A DNA stretch of 64,000 nucleotides from Gymnorhina tibicen (lineage: Eukaryota > Chordata > Aves > Passeriformes > Artamidae), in contig VXAZ01008120.1 of the NCBI GenBank assembly GCA_013399875.1, forward strand, positions 310,001-374,000. Reading direction: 5' to 3'. The translations under genes and the position numbers were made by a program. Below the pieces are notes generated by a model that saw only the letters and a list, made by a program, of their open reading frames with translations, had not been told where the DNA came from and did no database searches. Of this stretch, positions 40,043 through 51,200 are shown one piece after another (position 1 is the stretch's first letter; each line of letters starts with the position of its first letter).

Positions 40043-41054
40043 ACTGGCTTGGTTAGCTCCTTTAAATATTTTCTGGATTCAGTGAATTCCTCTGTTAGCT
40101 ACTCCATGCATAGCAGGGAATATTGTACCATTGTCCTGAGAATTAGAGGTTATCTAGGGGTGATGCAGATAGAGTGGTAGATGTCCTTATTTGTGAAATC
40201 ATGAAGAAATTCTGAAACAGGTTCTAAACTTCAAAAGTTTTAGTCTGGTATCATAACAAGAACATTATGCAGTACACTCTCTTGTGGCTACTAGCTGTCA
40301 TCACTAATTTTATATCACATCAAAAGATATCCTCAGATTCAGTCCTTGTGCCTTCAACTCATTGCTCAGCTGAAACATTTTGTTCTGAACTCAAAAGGCA
40401 ACACTATCATGGAACAAATAGCAATAACATCCAGAGCTGCTGGATCTCAAGAGAGATCCATGGGTAGAACTATTTCCTGCTCAGTTCCCAGGGTCACTCA
40501 TTGCTGCCTGGCACTTCCTGGATAACTACAGCTAGCATTCTCTCAAAAGGAAGACAAACTTGTGTGAAGTCATAACCACCTTTCTTCAGGCTTTTCCTGA
40601 AGACCTTAAGTGTTGCCATTCCTTCAAATTCTCCACGTGCCAAATGAGCTTGCAGCATGGCTGCAGCTGACAACAAAAGCTTCAGCTTTCCAGTACATTA
40701 CAACCAACTTGAAAACAAGCCAACCACCTGAGACTGTCTGGATGCCCTTACTCCCCTCATGGTAAAGACCAGCAGATTAGAACTGGTGCAGATATTGGGG
40801 AGATCTCAGCCCTCCTCAGAGCTGGGATCCTATAGTTAACATCATTAAGAGAAGAGAGCAGGAAAGGTAGTTCCTGCAAACCCTCTGCTCCTGCCCCTTC
40901 TCTTTGCACTACATACAGTCCTGGCCCCAGCACAGTAGAGAAGACTCTGCTATACCTAATTCTTCCTGGCACAGGAGAAGGGTTTGAGCGCACAGGGGAA
41001 CTACAAGAGGAGCAGAGCTGAGTTTGGCTCAGGAGTCGTGAGGAAACTAATGTA

Positions 41055-41190
41055 GGATCAAAGTTGGTTAGAGCATGGTGCTATTAAATGCCAAGGTTGC
41101 AGGTTCAGTCCCAGTATGAGCTATTTACTTAAGAGTTGAACTGGATGATCCTTGTGGGTCTCTTCTAACTCAGAATATTCTGTGATTCAA
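41055..41190 (+). mobile_element. tRNA-Ile-headed SINE with CR1 tail (TguSINE1-like)
   Basis: The head reads agttggttagagcatggtgc, then gccaaggttgcaggttcagt: an A box, an isoleucine-type anticodon arm and a B box resembling a tRNA-Ile(AAT) gene. The tail, with actggatgatccttgtgggt and an attctgtgattc end, is a CR1 3' end. A tRNA-Ile head joined to a CR1 tail is the arrangement described for TguSINE1 in zebra finch. The mutated anticodon arm and fused tail rule out a functional tRNA gene. Confidence 0.82.
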
Positions 41191-44043
41191 GACTATGAAC
41201 ACTGATTAGAAAGAAGCAAGACCAGAAGAAATGATGAGAAAGAAATTGTTTATGAAGAAGAAATCATGAAATATTCTTCTATTTGCTGGGAAAGTGGTGA
41301 AAGCCATATGGGGAACGTGCTGTAGGAATTAACATGACCATAATATAATTTGAAACACTAGCAGCACCTTTTTTTTTCTCTCTTTCACACAAACACAGAC
41401 ACACAATGCTGTGCACTGCAGTAACAGTTCAAAATTCAAAGGGCAGACAGAGAAAACTATGATTTTTGGAATCCCTGGACTTAAAAGTGCTTTAAGACTT
41501 AAAAATCCTCTCATCCAAATGGTGTCAATGCTTCAGTCTCCCTATTAAGTAATATCTGAGACCTGGCTTTATTTTGGGTGCACTCAAATGGGTTGTGTTG
41601 CATTAAAGTCTTGTCTTACATTCATTGATTACTAAGGAGCAATTCTCCCTTATTTTGAAGCCCATAACTAATTAAACTCCTCATTGTGCTTTGTTGACAG
41701 CAAAACCATATAAAACCAAGCAGCCAGGCACTCTTTATGACACTTTCAGTACATCATGCAGTTATCCACCCCACTTGCCTTCTAGGAATATATTTTTCTG
41801 TACCATACTTCATAAAATTTGCATTTTTATGTTCTAACCAAAGCTTATTCAGTAGATTTAAACTTGTATTTGGAAGGTACCCTGTTTATAAGTTTGAGGT
41901 GCAGAGGATCATTAGTACCACAATAGAGTTCTAACTCAGCAGATTCAAAAGAGTAGCTGGAAAAGCGATTAACAACATTAATCTGGAGAACTGAAATGTT
42001 TTAAAAACAGCCTTGCAACTCCAACCCATAATAGAATTATGTATCGAGTAACAGCAGCTGTGGTACACTCATGACTTTTTGATCAGTAGTTATCCACATT
42101 AGGTTACTTCTAATTTTTATCTATTATATTTAAAGTTCCCTCAATGACCCATTTCTCATTTACCATCGTCAGCTGGGCAAATGCTGCCTCACTGGATTTC
42201 TCCTTGCCTCAATTAATCCTTCCTTTTTGATCCTATCCTTACGGTCTGCCTTCTTCAGTTTTGTCTCTGGTGGCTAGTTTGTACACCCCTAAATTTATGC
42301 ATTAGGCCTTCCTATTCACTCAGATGCATGGATGTCTGAAGCATTTCCATAACCACTAGCTAAAAACAGTTGGATTCATTTATTTAAGACATAACTTTTA
42401 AAAGCACTACCAAAAAAAAAAAAATTATGAACGTAATCAAATTTGATAACCAGGTTCCTTAGGAATGAGTAATAAACTCCACAGCCTTCTCTCCTCAATG
42501 TTTCCTTTCCTGTTATTTTCCTTCCCTTTCTGTTTTTATCTGTTATAGCTTTCTTTGGTAAGCATGCTCTTGTTCTAATTTAGAGATTTTGGAAACTTGT
42601 ATTACTCAAGAACTAAATCTTATGTTCCAGTGAGTTTAACTCAGTACCAGGGAAGAAAGAGGTTATGTATTACCACAAAAATTAAAACATTTTCAAAGCC
42701 TCTCTAATTTACACTGCATTGCTTCTGCCCCAAGAGGTAGCTCCAGTACCTAGTCACAAACACTATAGATCTATCAATTTTCTACTGGGAATGTTTTCTT
42801 GTATAACTTCCCTTAAAAATAAAGGTACCTTAGCTCAAAATTTGAAAGGAAATAAAAGTTTTGAAGACCACATCTTCATTTATATTAACATAAACAGTTT
42901 AAGAGTACGATAATCCACATCACTGCTGTCTCCGTGATAGCTTTTCAGTGGCTCTTATTCAACACACATTGACTTAAGAGGTACCAGAGATCCTCTTTAC
43001 CTGTTTAGTACTAGCTTAACGTTTATCAGTTTATCTCTGAAAAAAACCCCACCCTAAACATCCAGTTAAATCTCAGTCCTGAGAAATGAAGATTTTTCAG
43101 AACATGGATATTCTTCCATTGTAATCACCCATCTTTCCAAGAAACCTCTGAGTCTTCACCCAGGACTATCCAGCGTGACAGCTGCCCAGATGTTCAGACC
43201 CAGCTCCAGTTCATCTATAAATTTCCACATACCTATTTGAGACATTAAAAAAACCCAAAAAACAAAAAAAACCAAACAAAAAACCCAAAAACCAACCAAC
43301 CAAAAAAAACCCAAACCAGCCAAAAAAAACCCCAAAAAAATCCCAAAACACTTTCTAAGAAAAAAAGGTGCTCAGAGGCAATCACAAAAATTATCTACCC
43401 TGATGCTACCTTGCCCCCAGCCAGGACCACTGGAAGGGGAGACACTATCAAGCACACAGTTCCCTAGGCCATAGCATCACAGTACTGAAAAAGACTATTT
43501 GTTTATTGCATCCACCTTTTCTATCAGCCAGAATATTTATTTACATGGATGACAGGCTCATATTATAAGACCTAACTATATTAAAATTTTGTCTGATTCA
43601 ATTGGTAACCAATTGTACCAATGTAAGCCTCTTCTTTAGAAAGGGTAAACCAAAATGAGGTTCGCCTTACCTGAAGTGTGTCAGAGATGAAGCACTGAAT
43701 CCTTCTTCTGGAACTTGTAGGCAGATAGATAACACTGACAAGAGGCTATACCAACCTGAAAAGCTGAACATCATTGCACATTTTTGGAATGGCACAATGG
43801 TATCTAACATACGGATGAGACACCCTCCCTCCCCCCAAATAATTGTATTTGCTCTGTACCATCCTTCTTATAAAGTGCATCTCTGACTGTGAGATAAAAA
43901 AAATAATTAGCATCTACAAATTGCAGGAAGGTCTACCAGGCCTGCTAACAGTACAACCTAGATGTTCATAGAGACAGTCTGGAGAGAGTGGAAGGCTGTG
44001 TACACTGGACTATGAAGAAGAAGATGGTTTGAACTTGAAATGC
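41191..44043. other. Intergenic block without a recognised gene
   Basis: AT-rich. The only structured element is the A/C low-complexity tract at 43245-43350. No exon or further repeat recognised. Confidence 0.55.
43245..43350. repeat. A/C-only low-complexity tract
   Basis: About 105 bases of A runs broken by short C runs, with almost no G or T, including caaccaaccaa. This strand asymmetry is common in avian low-complexity DNA. A smaller tract of the same kind is at 35144-35185. Confidence 0.95.
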
Positions 44044-44370
44044 ATAATCATGAATGGTTGTAGTTGGGAGGGATCTCCGGACAACATCTTGTCAAACTCC
44101 CCTCCTCAAGTAGGCTCACTGAGAGATGGCTTTTGAAGATCTCCAAGGATGGAGACTCTACCACCTCTCCAGGGAATATGTGCCAGGTCATCCTCATAGT
44201 GAAGAAGTGTTTCCTGGTGTTCAGTTTGCACCCATTGCCTCTTTCCCTGTTACAGGGCACCACTGAAAACGAGCCTGACTCCATCCTCTTCACGCCTTCT
44301 CTGCAGATACTTACATACATTGATGTCATCCCCCCCAACCTCCTCTAGGCTAACAAATTTCAGTTCTAAA
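44044..44370 (-). mobile_element. CR1 LINE 3' fragment
   Basis: On plus it starts with aatcatgaatggttgtagtt and continues as the complement of the CR1 3' UTR and the end of ORF2. The minus frame gives NGCKLNTRKHFFT and EVVESPSLEIFKSHL, the typical CR1 ORF2 C-terminal wording. It is 5'-truncated and carries several substitutions, so it is an old copy. Confidence 0.88.
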
Positions 44371-44968
44371 CTGAGCTGGGATATCAGTTGAAAGATAAGA
44401 TTTCATCAGTCATGCACTGCAAGTAAAATGCCACCCTGGAGTTTTTTTGAAGCCATAGACCATAATGGGAAAAGAGCCTCCTTGTTCTAGTCCAGGAACC
44501 TCAAAACATTGTAGTCAACTATACAAAAACTGTGCAGTTCTGAGCAGTCTGTACTACATTGCTGTAACATCCTGTTACAAACTTCTGGACACATTTCTCC
44601 CCAAGGGGTAAACATCTCTTTTGGCCTAGCGGAAGGAGCCAGCATAAGAAACACTGAGGCTGAAGCCAGAACTTGTCCTTGATGTAGGGGAGATAGGTCC
44701 CTCTCTATTTTCTTGGTTCAAGGGATTGATTTCCTGGGAAACTGTAAAAAGGTCAGAAGCACATTATGCTCCACGTGATTATGAAAAAGCCTCTGGAGAT
44801 TGACGTTACATAAATATTTACCACTACTAACCAAACCTGCTTCCAACCTCTGCTCTTTCCAAGGAAGAAAACAGGATAATAAGGAAAAATTGACTTGTGA
44901 AGAATAATAGCAGTGGCAGTCTAATTTGAAATTACTAATGAAAACTGCATACTTATCTGAGCAGAGAC

Positions 44969-44986
44969 AAAAAAAAAAAAAAAAAA
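44969..44986 (+). repeat. Poly-A run of 18
   Basis: Uninterrupted A run, with no retroposed sequence recognised just upstream of it. Confidence 0.95.
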
Positions 44987-46326
44987 TCAAGGAGCATCTG
45001 TAATTTTCCAATGCAGACTACAAAAGACTGCAAGTCATCTGTGACAAGAATGATAACAGGACCATGCTTTTGTTTTCTTTATTTTACCCTTGAGAAGATA
45101 ACCTTTTGGATTTTGGTATAGTAGACACATTGATGATGATGTTTTTGTGATGTTGCAAAAACTCCACTTTCTTCTCATCCCTCTGGGAACAGATTCATTC
45201 ACATCATTTAACCACAACACAGCTTTATAAAGAACAGAAAGACCAGAGGCACAGCATTTTGTGGGGACTCAGATATACTGTATCTATTGTCCACATCAAA
45301 AGCTAGCTGAGAGGAACTGTCAATAAAAGGATATTCATAAGAGACAACATGCTAATTCATTGTCAGAGAACCCAGGCAGAGATGGTACTTGACTCATTTA
45401 TTCCTAAATTTTTGGTGATCCAAGATCCAAGCAAGCACTTGCAGCTCTGGAGGTACGTGTGGCTTACCAGCAGTTCCGATGTGTCTCCCATAAAATATGG
45501 GACATCAGACTGCGGGTGGCAGGACTCTGCTGGTGGTGAGGTGCTGGGCAGCAGGGCTGTAGAAGGAAGTGACTCAGAAAGGACTGCTAGGGCAGATATG
45601 AGGCATCTTGAAACCCAGCCACATGCCTACATCTGTGGCTGAACCCTGACATACAGTGGAAGCACCAAGCTCTGCAAAAGGTTTTTATCCTTTTTTCCCC
45701 AAGACTATTCCTCGAGTTCCTCTCCTTTTTACCTCTCAGGAATGTACATTAGCTGCCCAAACACACACAATTCTGTTTGCTTTTCAGTGGGACCAGGGCA
45801 CCTAAACTTCTCAGGTACTTTTGAAGACCCCATCCACAGCCTAAAAATACATGGGAATATGAATTAAACAAGATTAATACAGTAGACATTCAAATTCAAA
45901 TGAAGAAACTCTTCTCAACTCTTCTATAAGCCCTCTCATCAAAGAGCAGAGTTGGTAGAAATTCCCAGAGTCTGTGACATTTCTAGTAAAAGTTGAAATA
46001 AATTTAGTATAGTCATTCCCATGCTTTGACAGTAGAAACTCCTACTATCTCCTGGGCATCCAGATTTTACAATACACTTACACTTACTAAGTTTTACACG
46101 TGAAAAAGGGTGCAAAGGATATGCATTAAAGGTATCACATTTTATGAAGTGGAACTGTACTTTACCCATGTTTAAAGAAATACACTTTGTTCCTCATGCA
46201 GGCCAGTAAAACCTACATTGTGTATCCATCAGTGAGAATAAGCAAGATGAAACTCAGAAGAAACAGTAAAGCTTATGCTAAAGGCTGTTAAAAGAAATTA
46301 TCCAATTTTCAAAAATTTGAAATGTA

Positions 46327-46332
46327 TTTATT
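46327..46332 (-). terminator. Candidate polyadenylation signal for KCNK17
   Basis: AATAAA on the minus strand (tttatt on plus), about 1.65 kb downstream of the KCNK17 stop. An alternative ATTAAA lies closer, at 46903-46908. Neither has support beyond the hexamer, so the 3' UTR end is unknown. Confidence 0.25.
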
Positions 46333-47318
46333 TTGCATCAGTATGATCTGAGAGGTCCACTGCTTCCCTTCCTGATCTCTGCTGCCCATTCAAACAGTAT
46401 TTGAAAGAACATTTACTACTGTGCAGTCAGAAAAAGGTCAACAGACTAAATTTCATTCAGCTCATCCCTTTCCTGCATTTTTCCTGTAATCTGTTCCACC
46501 AGATATCAACACTCAGACTGGCCTATTCTGGAAACACTTCTTTCACAAATGTTTCAGAACTTGTGTTCCTGAAGACTGTAAACTTTTCACTCACTCTATT
46601 TCTGTGAATATAGCTATGGATATTTCTAATTCCTCAGCCCCATACTCCAACAGACTCTGTTTTCAGTCTTTCCTCTACCAACCACATGGAAGCTTGGTGC
46701 ATTGCAAAAGCTGAAGGCTCAACCAAATGCTTCATTCTGGTTTGCTGCCACAGTCAAGTTTTCAAAGTTAATGCTTAGGATGCAAATAGCACAGCAGGAG
46801 TAAGAAAATGAGAAGAATAGATAACGAAAGACAAATGGCACCAGGAGTTAGACTCTGTTGCGCCTTTATAAATGTCATAATATATCAAAAGTTTTTTGAG
46901 AATTTAATGGAACTAAAAAAACCCAACTGAGTTCTTTTTCATAACTGACACAAAGGCCAAATAAGCATGTCTGGCATTCTGCAGATCAAAGACAGTTGTG
47001 ATTATATATAAGATGTTAGATAGAACAGGTACACTAATCATTTATGACATGAGAAGTTCATCAAAATAGCACCTCTTGACCATAGTTGAAGAAAATTCAG
47101 TCTGTTTCTAGATTAAAGTAGCCCTTGTTAATATTGGCCATAGGAAAACGGTGGAACTACTGACACTTAAAATTGCCTCTAGTCCTCCTTTTCTGACTTC
47201 CAAGATACGGCATATACAAATCCATCTACATGAACTGCCACATTTAGCTGATGACATTTGGTCTACAAAATACTTTACAAAAGATGAACCCACATACATT
47301 CTGAAGTAAGAAATACTT

Positions 47319-47352
47319 ACTTACTTCTGAATACTACTTACTTCTGAAGTAC
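47319..47352. repeat. Period-17 tandem duplication
   Basis: acttacttctgaatact is followed by acttacttctgaagtac. The first 13 bases are identical. It lies in the probable 3' UTR or flank of KCNK17. Confidence 0.85.
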
Positions 47353-47985
47353 TTAGTCTCTTTCTATTAGCAGACCTCTGACACAGATATTACTTTAAAA
47401 AAAATGGAATGATCTGTTTCTATCAGGCACTTCTTCAAGCTCTGCCTCATTGCCATCCCTGTTCTAATGATCAGAGAGCAAAAGCTTGTTACCACCTTTC
47501 ACAAGCACAAATATATAGGTGATGGTGCACATTTGCCATGGCTGCCACACAGCTTTGAACAGTGCTTTTCATTTGTTTTGGCAACATGCTGTTTGTTTCC
47601 TGCATTAAATGCCACTTGCTTTTCTGGCTGTGGCATTTGCAAAGTGCCATGTGTACAACTAGAGGCTGCAAGAACCTTGCATGTGAAGGAAAGGACAACA
47701 GGCAGTGTTGCTCATGGATGTCAAAGTTTACCTCATAGGTTGAGGTGGGAGGGCAGGTAATATTTCCATAAATCTACTTTTGGCTAAGAGTCCTGTTGAT
47801 AATTCTTGGTGGTGCTACAAATGAAATGTTCTGTTGTCATTGCTCAATTCACAATAGAAGCATTTCAAGCTCAATAAGCAAACTTGCACCCCATTTCCAA
47901 GTCAGGGCAGCTCCACTTACACATTTCTAAATGGTTTGTCTCTGGTGCACTAAAACCTACAGGACACCGAGGGTATTTTTCATCC

Positions 47986-48281
47986 TTACAGGGCTTCTGT
48001 AGGAGCTGTGTAGGAGTGAGATTGAACCAGTCCTTTTGTTTTTGTGTCTTTGTCATTGCAGGTCTCCACATTGTGAAGTCCAGTCATACTATTTTTGTTA
48101 CCATCCATTAAGTCTTCTGCCATGTCCGTGTTCTTCTTGTTGCATTGACAGAAGTCACTGGAGCTCTCTAGAAGGTTGATGCAAAATTTAATAATCAGTG
48201 CTAGCCAGGCCATCCCAAAGAGGATCCACAGAGAGATTACATTCTTGTACCAGCTTGGATAGGTGCGATCTGGGTTCATCC
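47986..48281 (-). CDS. KCNK17: KCNK17 terminal coding exon: TM4 and C-terminal tail
   Basis: The acceptor TTCTGTTGTAG is followed by GG ATG AAC CCA, and the reading frame runs to a stop at 47988-47986. It encodes GMNPDRTYPSWYKN, the TM4 run SLWILFGMAWLALIIKF, and then a hydrophilic tail of about 60 residues ending APTEAL. The first part is nearly identical to human KCNK17. The tail is not conserved with the human one, as expected for this family, and carries a CQC motif. The lysine in WYKN corresponds to the residue linked to extracellular pH gating in TALK-2. Confidence 0.93.
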
Positions 48282-51200
48282 CTACAACAGAATCATCCAA
48301 AATATTTCTACATTGGATCATTTAATTATTGGATCAAAGGGAAGACAGTTGTAAAGCAAAGACAGTTGAAATATCACTTAATATTAGTGATTTCTATAGA
48401 ATACACAAGTATGCCGCCTACTTAGCATGTGAACAGGTATTGTAAGTATTTTTCATGACATGTCAGCAACAGCCTAGTACTCCTTAGGAATTGCAAATAT
48501 TACCATAAGAAAGAAAAATAAATCCCAAATTCCATCTGTGTCAAAGTGAAATTATTCACATTCAAGCACACAGTTTAATTTCTCTACTTATCACTCAGCA
48601 CCACAATATTGCATTAGTATGTAACAGGGATCCCTGCAGGCAGAGAGGTAAGCAGGTTTTATTTACCAGTGTATATATCTTGTTAAACCAGATATAAGCA
48701 AGTGAGAGAGTCTCAGAGTGGGAGAAAAGAGGCCTGAGCAGTCCTAAATCCTTCAAGAACAACCAAACCTTGGAAGACGGTTCAAAATTATCACTGGCTT
48801 TCTTGGCCACAAAGGCACCCTGTAGGATCATGGACAGCTTTGTGCCCATCAGGACCACCGGGTCCTTTTCTGCAGTGCTGCTTTCCAGCAGGTCAGTTAC
48901 TCCTCCCAGTTCCATATCACACTAGTGGGGGAAACTGTGATGGTCACTTGAACCTTATTTTTGAGACAAACCACACATATGGGATTGTAAGGCAAAATTG
49001 TTTAGCCTCTACATACCACAACTGACATATTCAATTACTGCCATACTGAACCTAGCGTATCTATGGCAGTTCCAGTTACAAAGGTACTACACAGGTGTGG
49101 GCACACCCGGAAGAGGGAGGAATGCCAAATGCATTACCAGAAACTGAGAGAAGTAAAGCTGCTGTAGCACAGAGATTAGCATCATCTCTAAAATCAGTAT
49201 AGGAAAATGCTGAGCTGACCCAGCTTTTGTTAAGCTCCGTCTGGCTACCCTTACCCAAGCAAACTTTATTCCAGCTTATTTCCATGTGCCTACACAATCT
49301 CTAATCATAATTTTGATGTGTTACAGACAAGTCCTGAAGTAACTGCCACTAAGTTATCTAAGCACCAAGCAAGTGCTATGAAGAAAAGAAAATAGTGAAT
49401 CCGTAATAGGATGTTTCAGTCTTTCTGTCTCTCAGGAATTCAAGGGTGCATGTGTTCCTATGATCAATTTGTTTTTAATGAGAATGACTTTATCAAAAAG
49501 GTGTGTCCTGTGTTTCAGCAAATGCAGTGGGTGTGGATCCAATCCCATTTCCTCTGGCAAAGGGTTTTGGCATCCAACACTAGGTAGTGCCTGGTGCCTG
49601 ACCGTCTACACCTAAGTGACTTAGGCTGCCTTTTAGAAAGCAGTTATCTAGGGTTTCGACAGAAGAAACAGTCCCTGTCTGTTAATGAAGGTGCAGAGCG
49701 GCATCTGCTTAAAACTAATGGCTGCTGATGCACTGGAGTGTGATAAGTGTGCCCTCAGCAACTACCGTGATTAAACCACGGCACTCCTGCCTGGTGTAGT
49801 CATTCAAGGGACAGACCACTTCAACGCCACTCACTGACTGGGAAACAGTGTCTTTGTTCTTCCACCGGTAGCATTGCTATGGCAGAAATTATATCTTCTC
49901 CAGCCTGTCAAATGCCCACCACAACATATTGATCATCAGGTCAGGGATTGCTGCTGGTGCCAAACTGCCACGTAGGGACTTTGTATGTCATGGATTTGGC
50001 TTTGCTGTTCAGTAGGTGAAAGCAACAAAACGTGAATTACTCACCAATCACATAGTCTCCAAACCCTATAGTGCTGAGGGTAATGAAGGAATAGTAGAAA
50101 CCTTCTTCATAAGACCAGCCTTCTTTGTCAGAGAATAACAAGGGAGGTAGCAGGAGGAACAATAACAAGCCAGTTACCAGTGCACAGGTCTTCATCAGGA
50201 AGGAAGCTTTATTCTAGTGAAACAGGAGGGGAAAAAAAAATTGTCATAAGACGCACAGCTAGGGAAGTCCAGCTTGGTTACCAGTTGAAGATGATGATGG
50301 ACTCCACAAAAACATACATTTATTGAATTCCACTATAATAAATGGTGTGTCTGTCCCAGACGTGTGTTGGTTTTAGTTGGGATGGTTACTTTCTTCACAG
50401 TGGTTAGTAGGGCATTGTGCTTTAAATTTGTGCTGAAAACAGTGTTGATAATACAGGGGTGTTTTTCTTGTTGCTGAGCAATGCCTGCACAGTGTCAAGG
50501 CCTTTTCTGCTTCTCACCCCACCCCACCAGTGAGTAGGCTGGGGGTACACAGGAATATGGGAGGCGACACAGCCAGGACAGCTGGGTCCAAGTGACCAAA
50601 GGGATATTCCATGCCATATGGCATCATGCTCATCATATAGAGCTGGGGGAAGAAGGAAGCCGGGGATGTTCATAGTGATGGCGTTTGTCTTCCCAAGTAA
50701 GTGTCATGCATGATGGAGTCCTGCTTTCCTGGGAATGGCTGAACACCTGCCTGCTGACAGAAAGTAGCGAACAAATTCCTTGTTTTGTTTTGGTTGCATG
50801 CACAGCTTTTGCTTTACTTATTAAACTGTCTTTACCTCAAACCATGAATTTTTTACTCTTCTGATTCTCTTCCCCATCCCACTGGGAAGGGGTAAGTAGT
50901 TGCATGGTGCTTACATGTCAACTGAGGTTAAACACTGACACTCAGTCAACACAAATTGGGCATCACATTCCAAAGTCCTAAATTCATGCCAGTTTAAAGC
51001 CTATTCCACAAATGTTCCCATGTAACTTACACATGCAATTCTAACTATAACTGGTGATAAACAGACCAGATACTCTAGGACTGTGCATGGCTCACATGCT
51101 TTATCACTTCTGTTGCTGTAGGGGAAGTCATTCATCACAGAATTTCCCTCAATTAATAACCAACCTTATCTGACACCTCATAGGGCTGTCATAAACTAAA

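Larger units (their letters stand above)
25641..41054. other. Intergenic block without a recognised gene
   Basis: AT-rich with no recognised exon. The longest minus-strand frames here (141, 144 and 168 codons) look like chance. Marked items are a possible MIR-like fragment (27990-28050), T runs (31271-31283 and 40029-40042), a short TATG repeat (32971-32988) and an everted TGACCT/AGGTCA pair (38415-38442). Confidence 0.55.
44371..47985. other. Downstream flank and probable 3' UTR of KCNK17
   Basis: Part of this interval nearest 47985 must be the KCNK17 3' UTR, but its end is not determinable. It also has an 18-base A run (44969-44986) and a period-17 duplication (47319-47352). No other gene recognised. 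Confidence 0.5.
48282..50044 (-). other. KCNK17 intron between the TM3/pore-2 exon and the last exon
   Basis: A GT-AG intron of 1763 bases. It contains a decayed CR1 ORF2 fragment at 48740-48935 in the same orientation as the channel gene, and a possible ancient repeat tail near 49585-49640. No additional channel exon is visible. The reading frame 48915-48595 is explained by the CR1 fragment. Confidence 0.85.

Noticed and set aside
41055..41125. Functional tRNA-Ile gene
   Set aside because: The anticodon arm and acceptor stem are mutated and the sequence runs into a CR1 tail, so it is a SINE head.
48595..48915. Protein-like 106-codon minus-strand frame as an extra channel exon
   Set aside because: Its sequence is CR1 ORF2 (AEKD and AKKASD region), not channel sequence.
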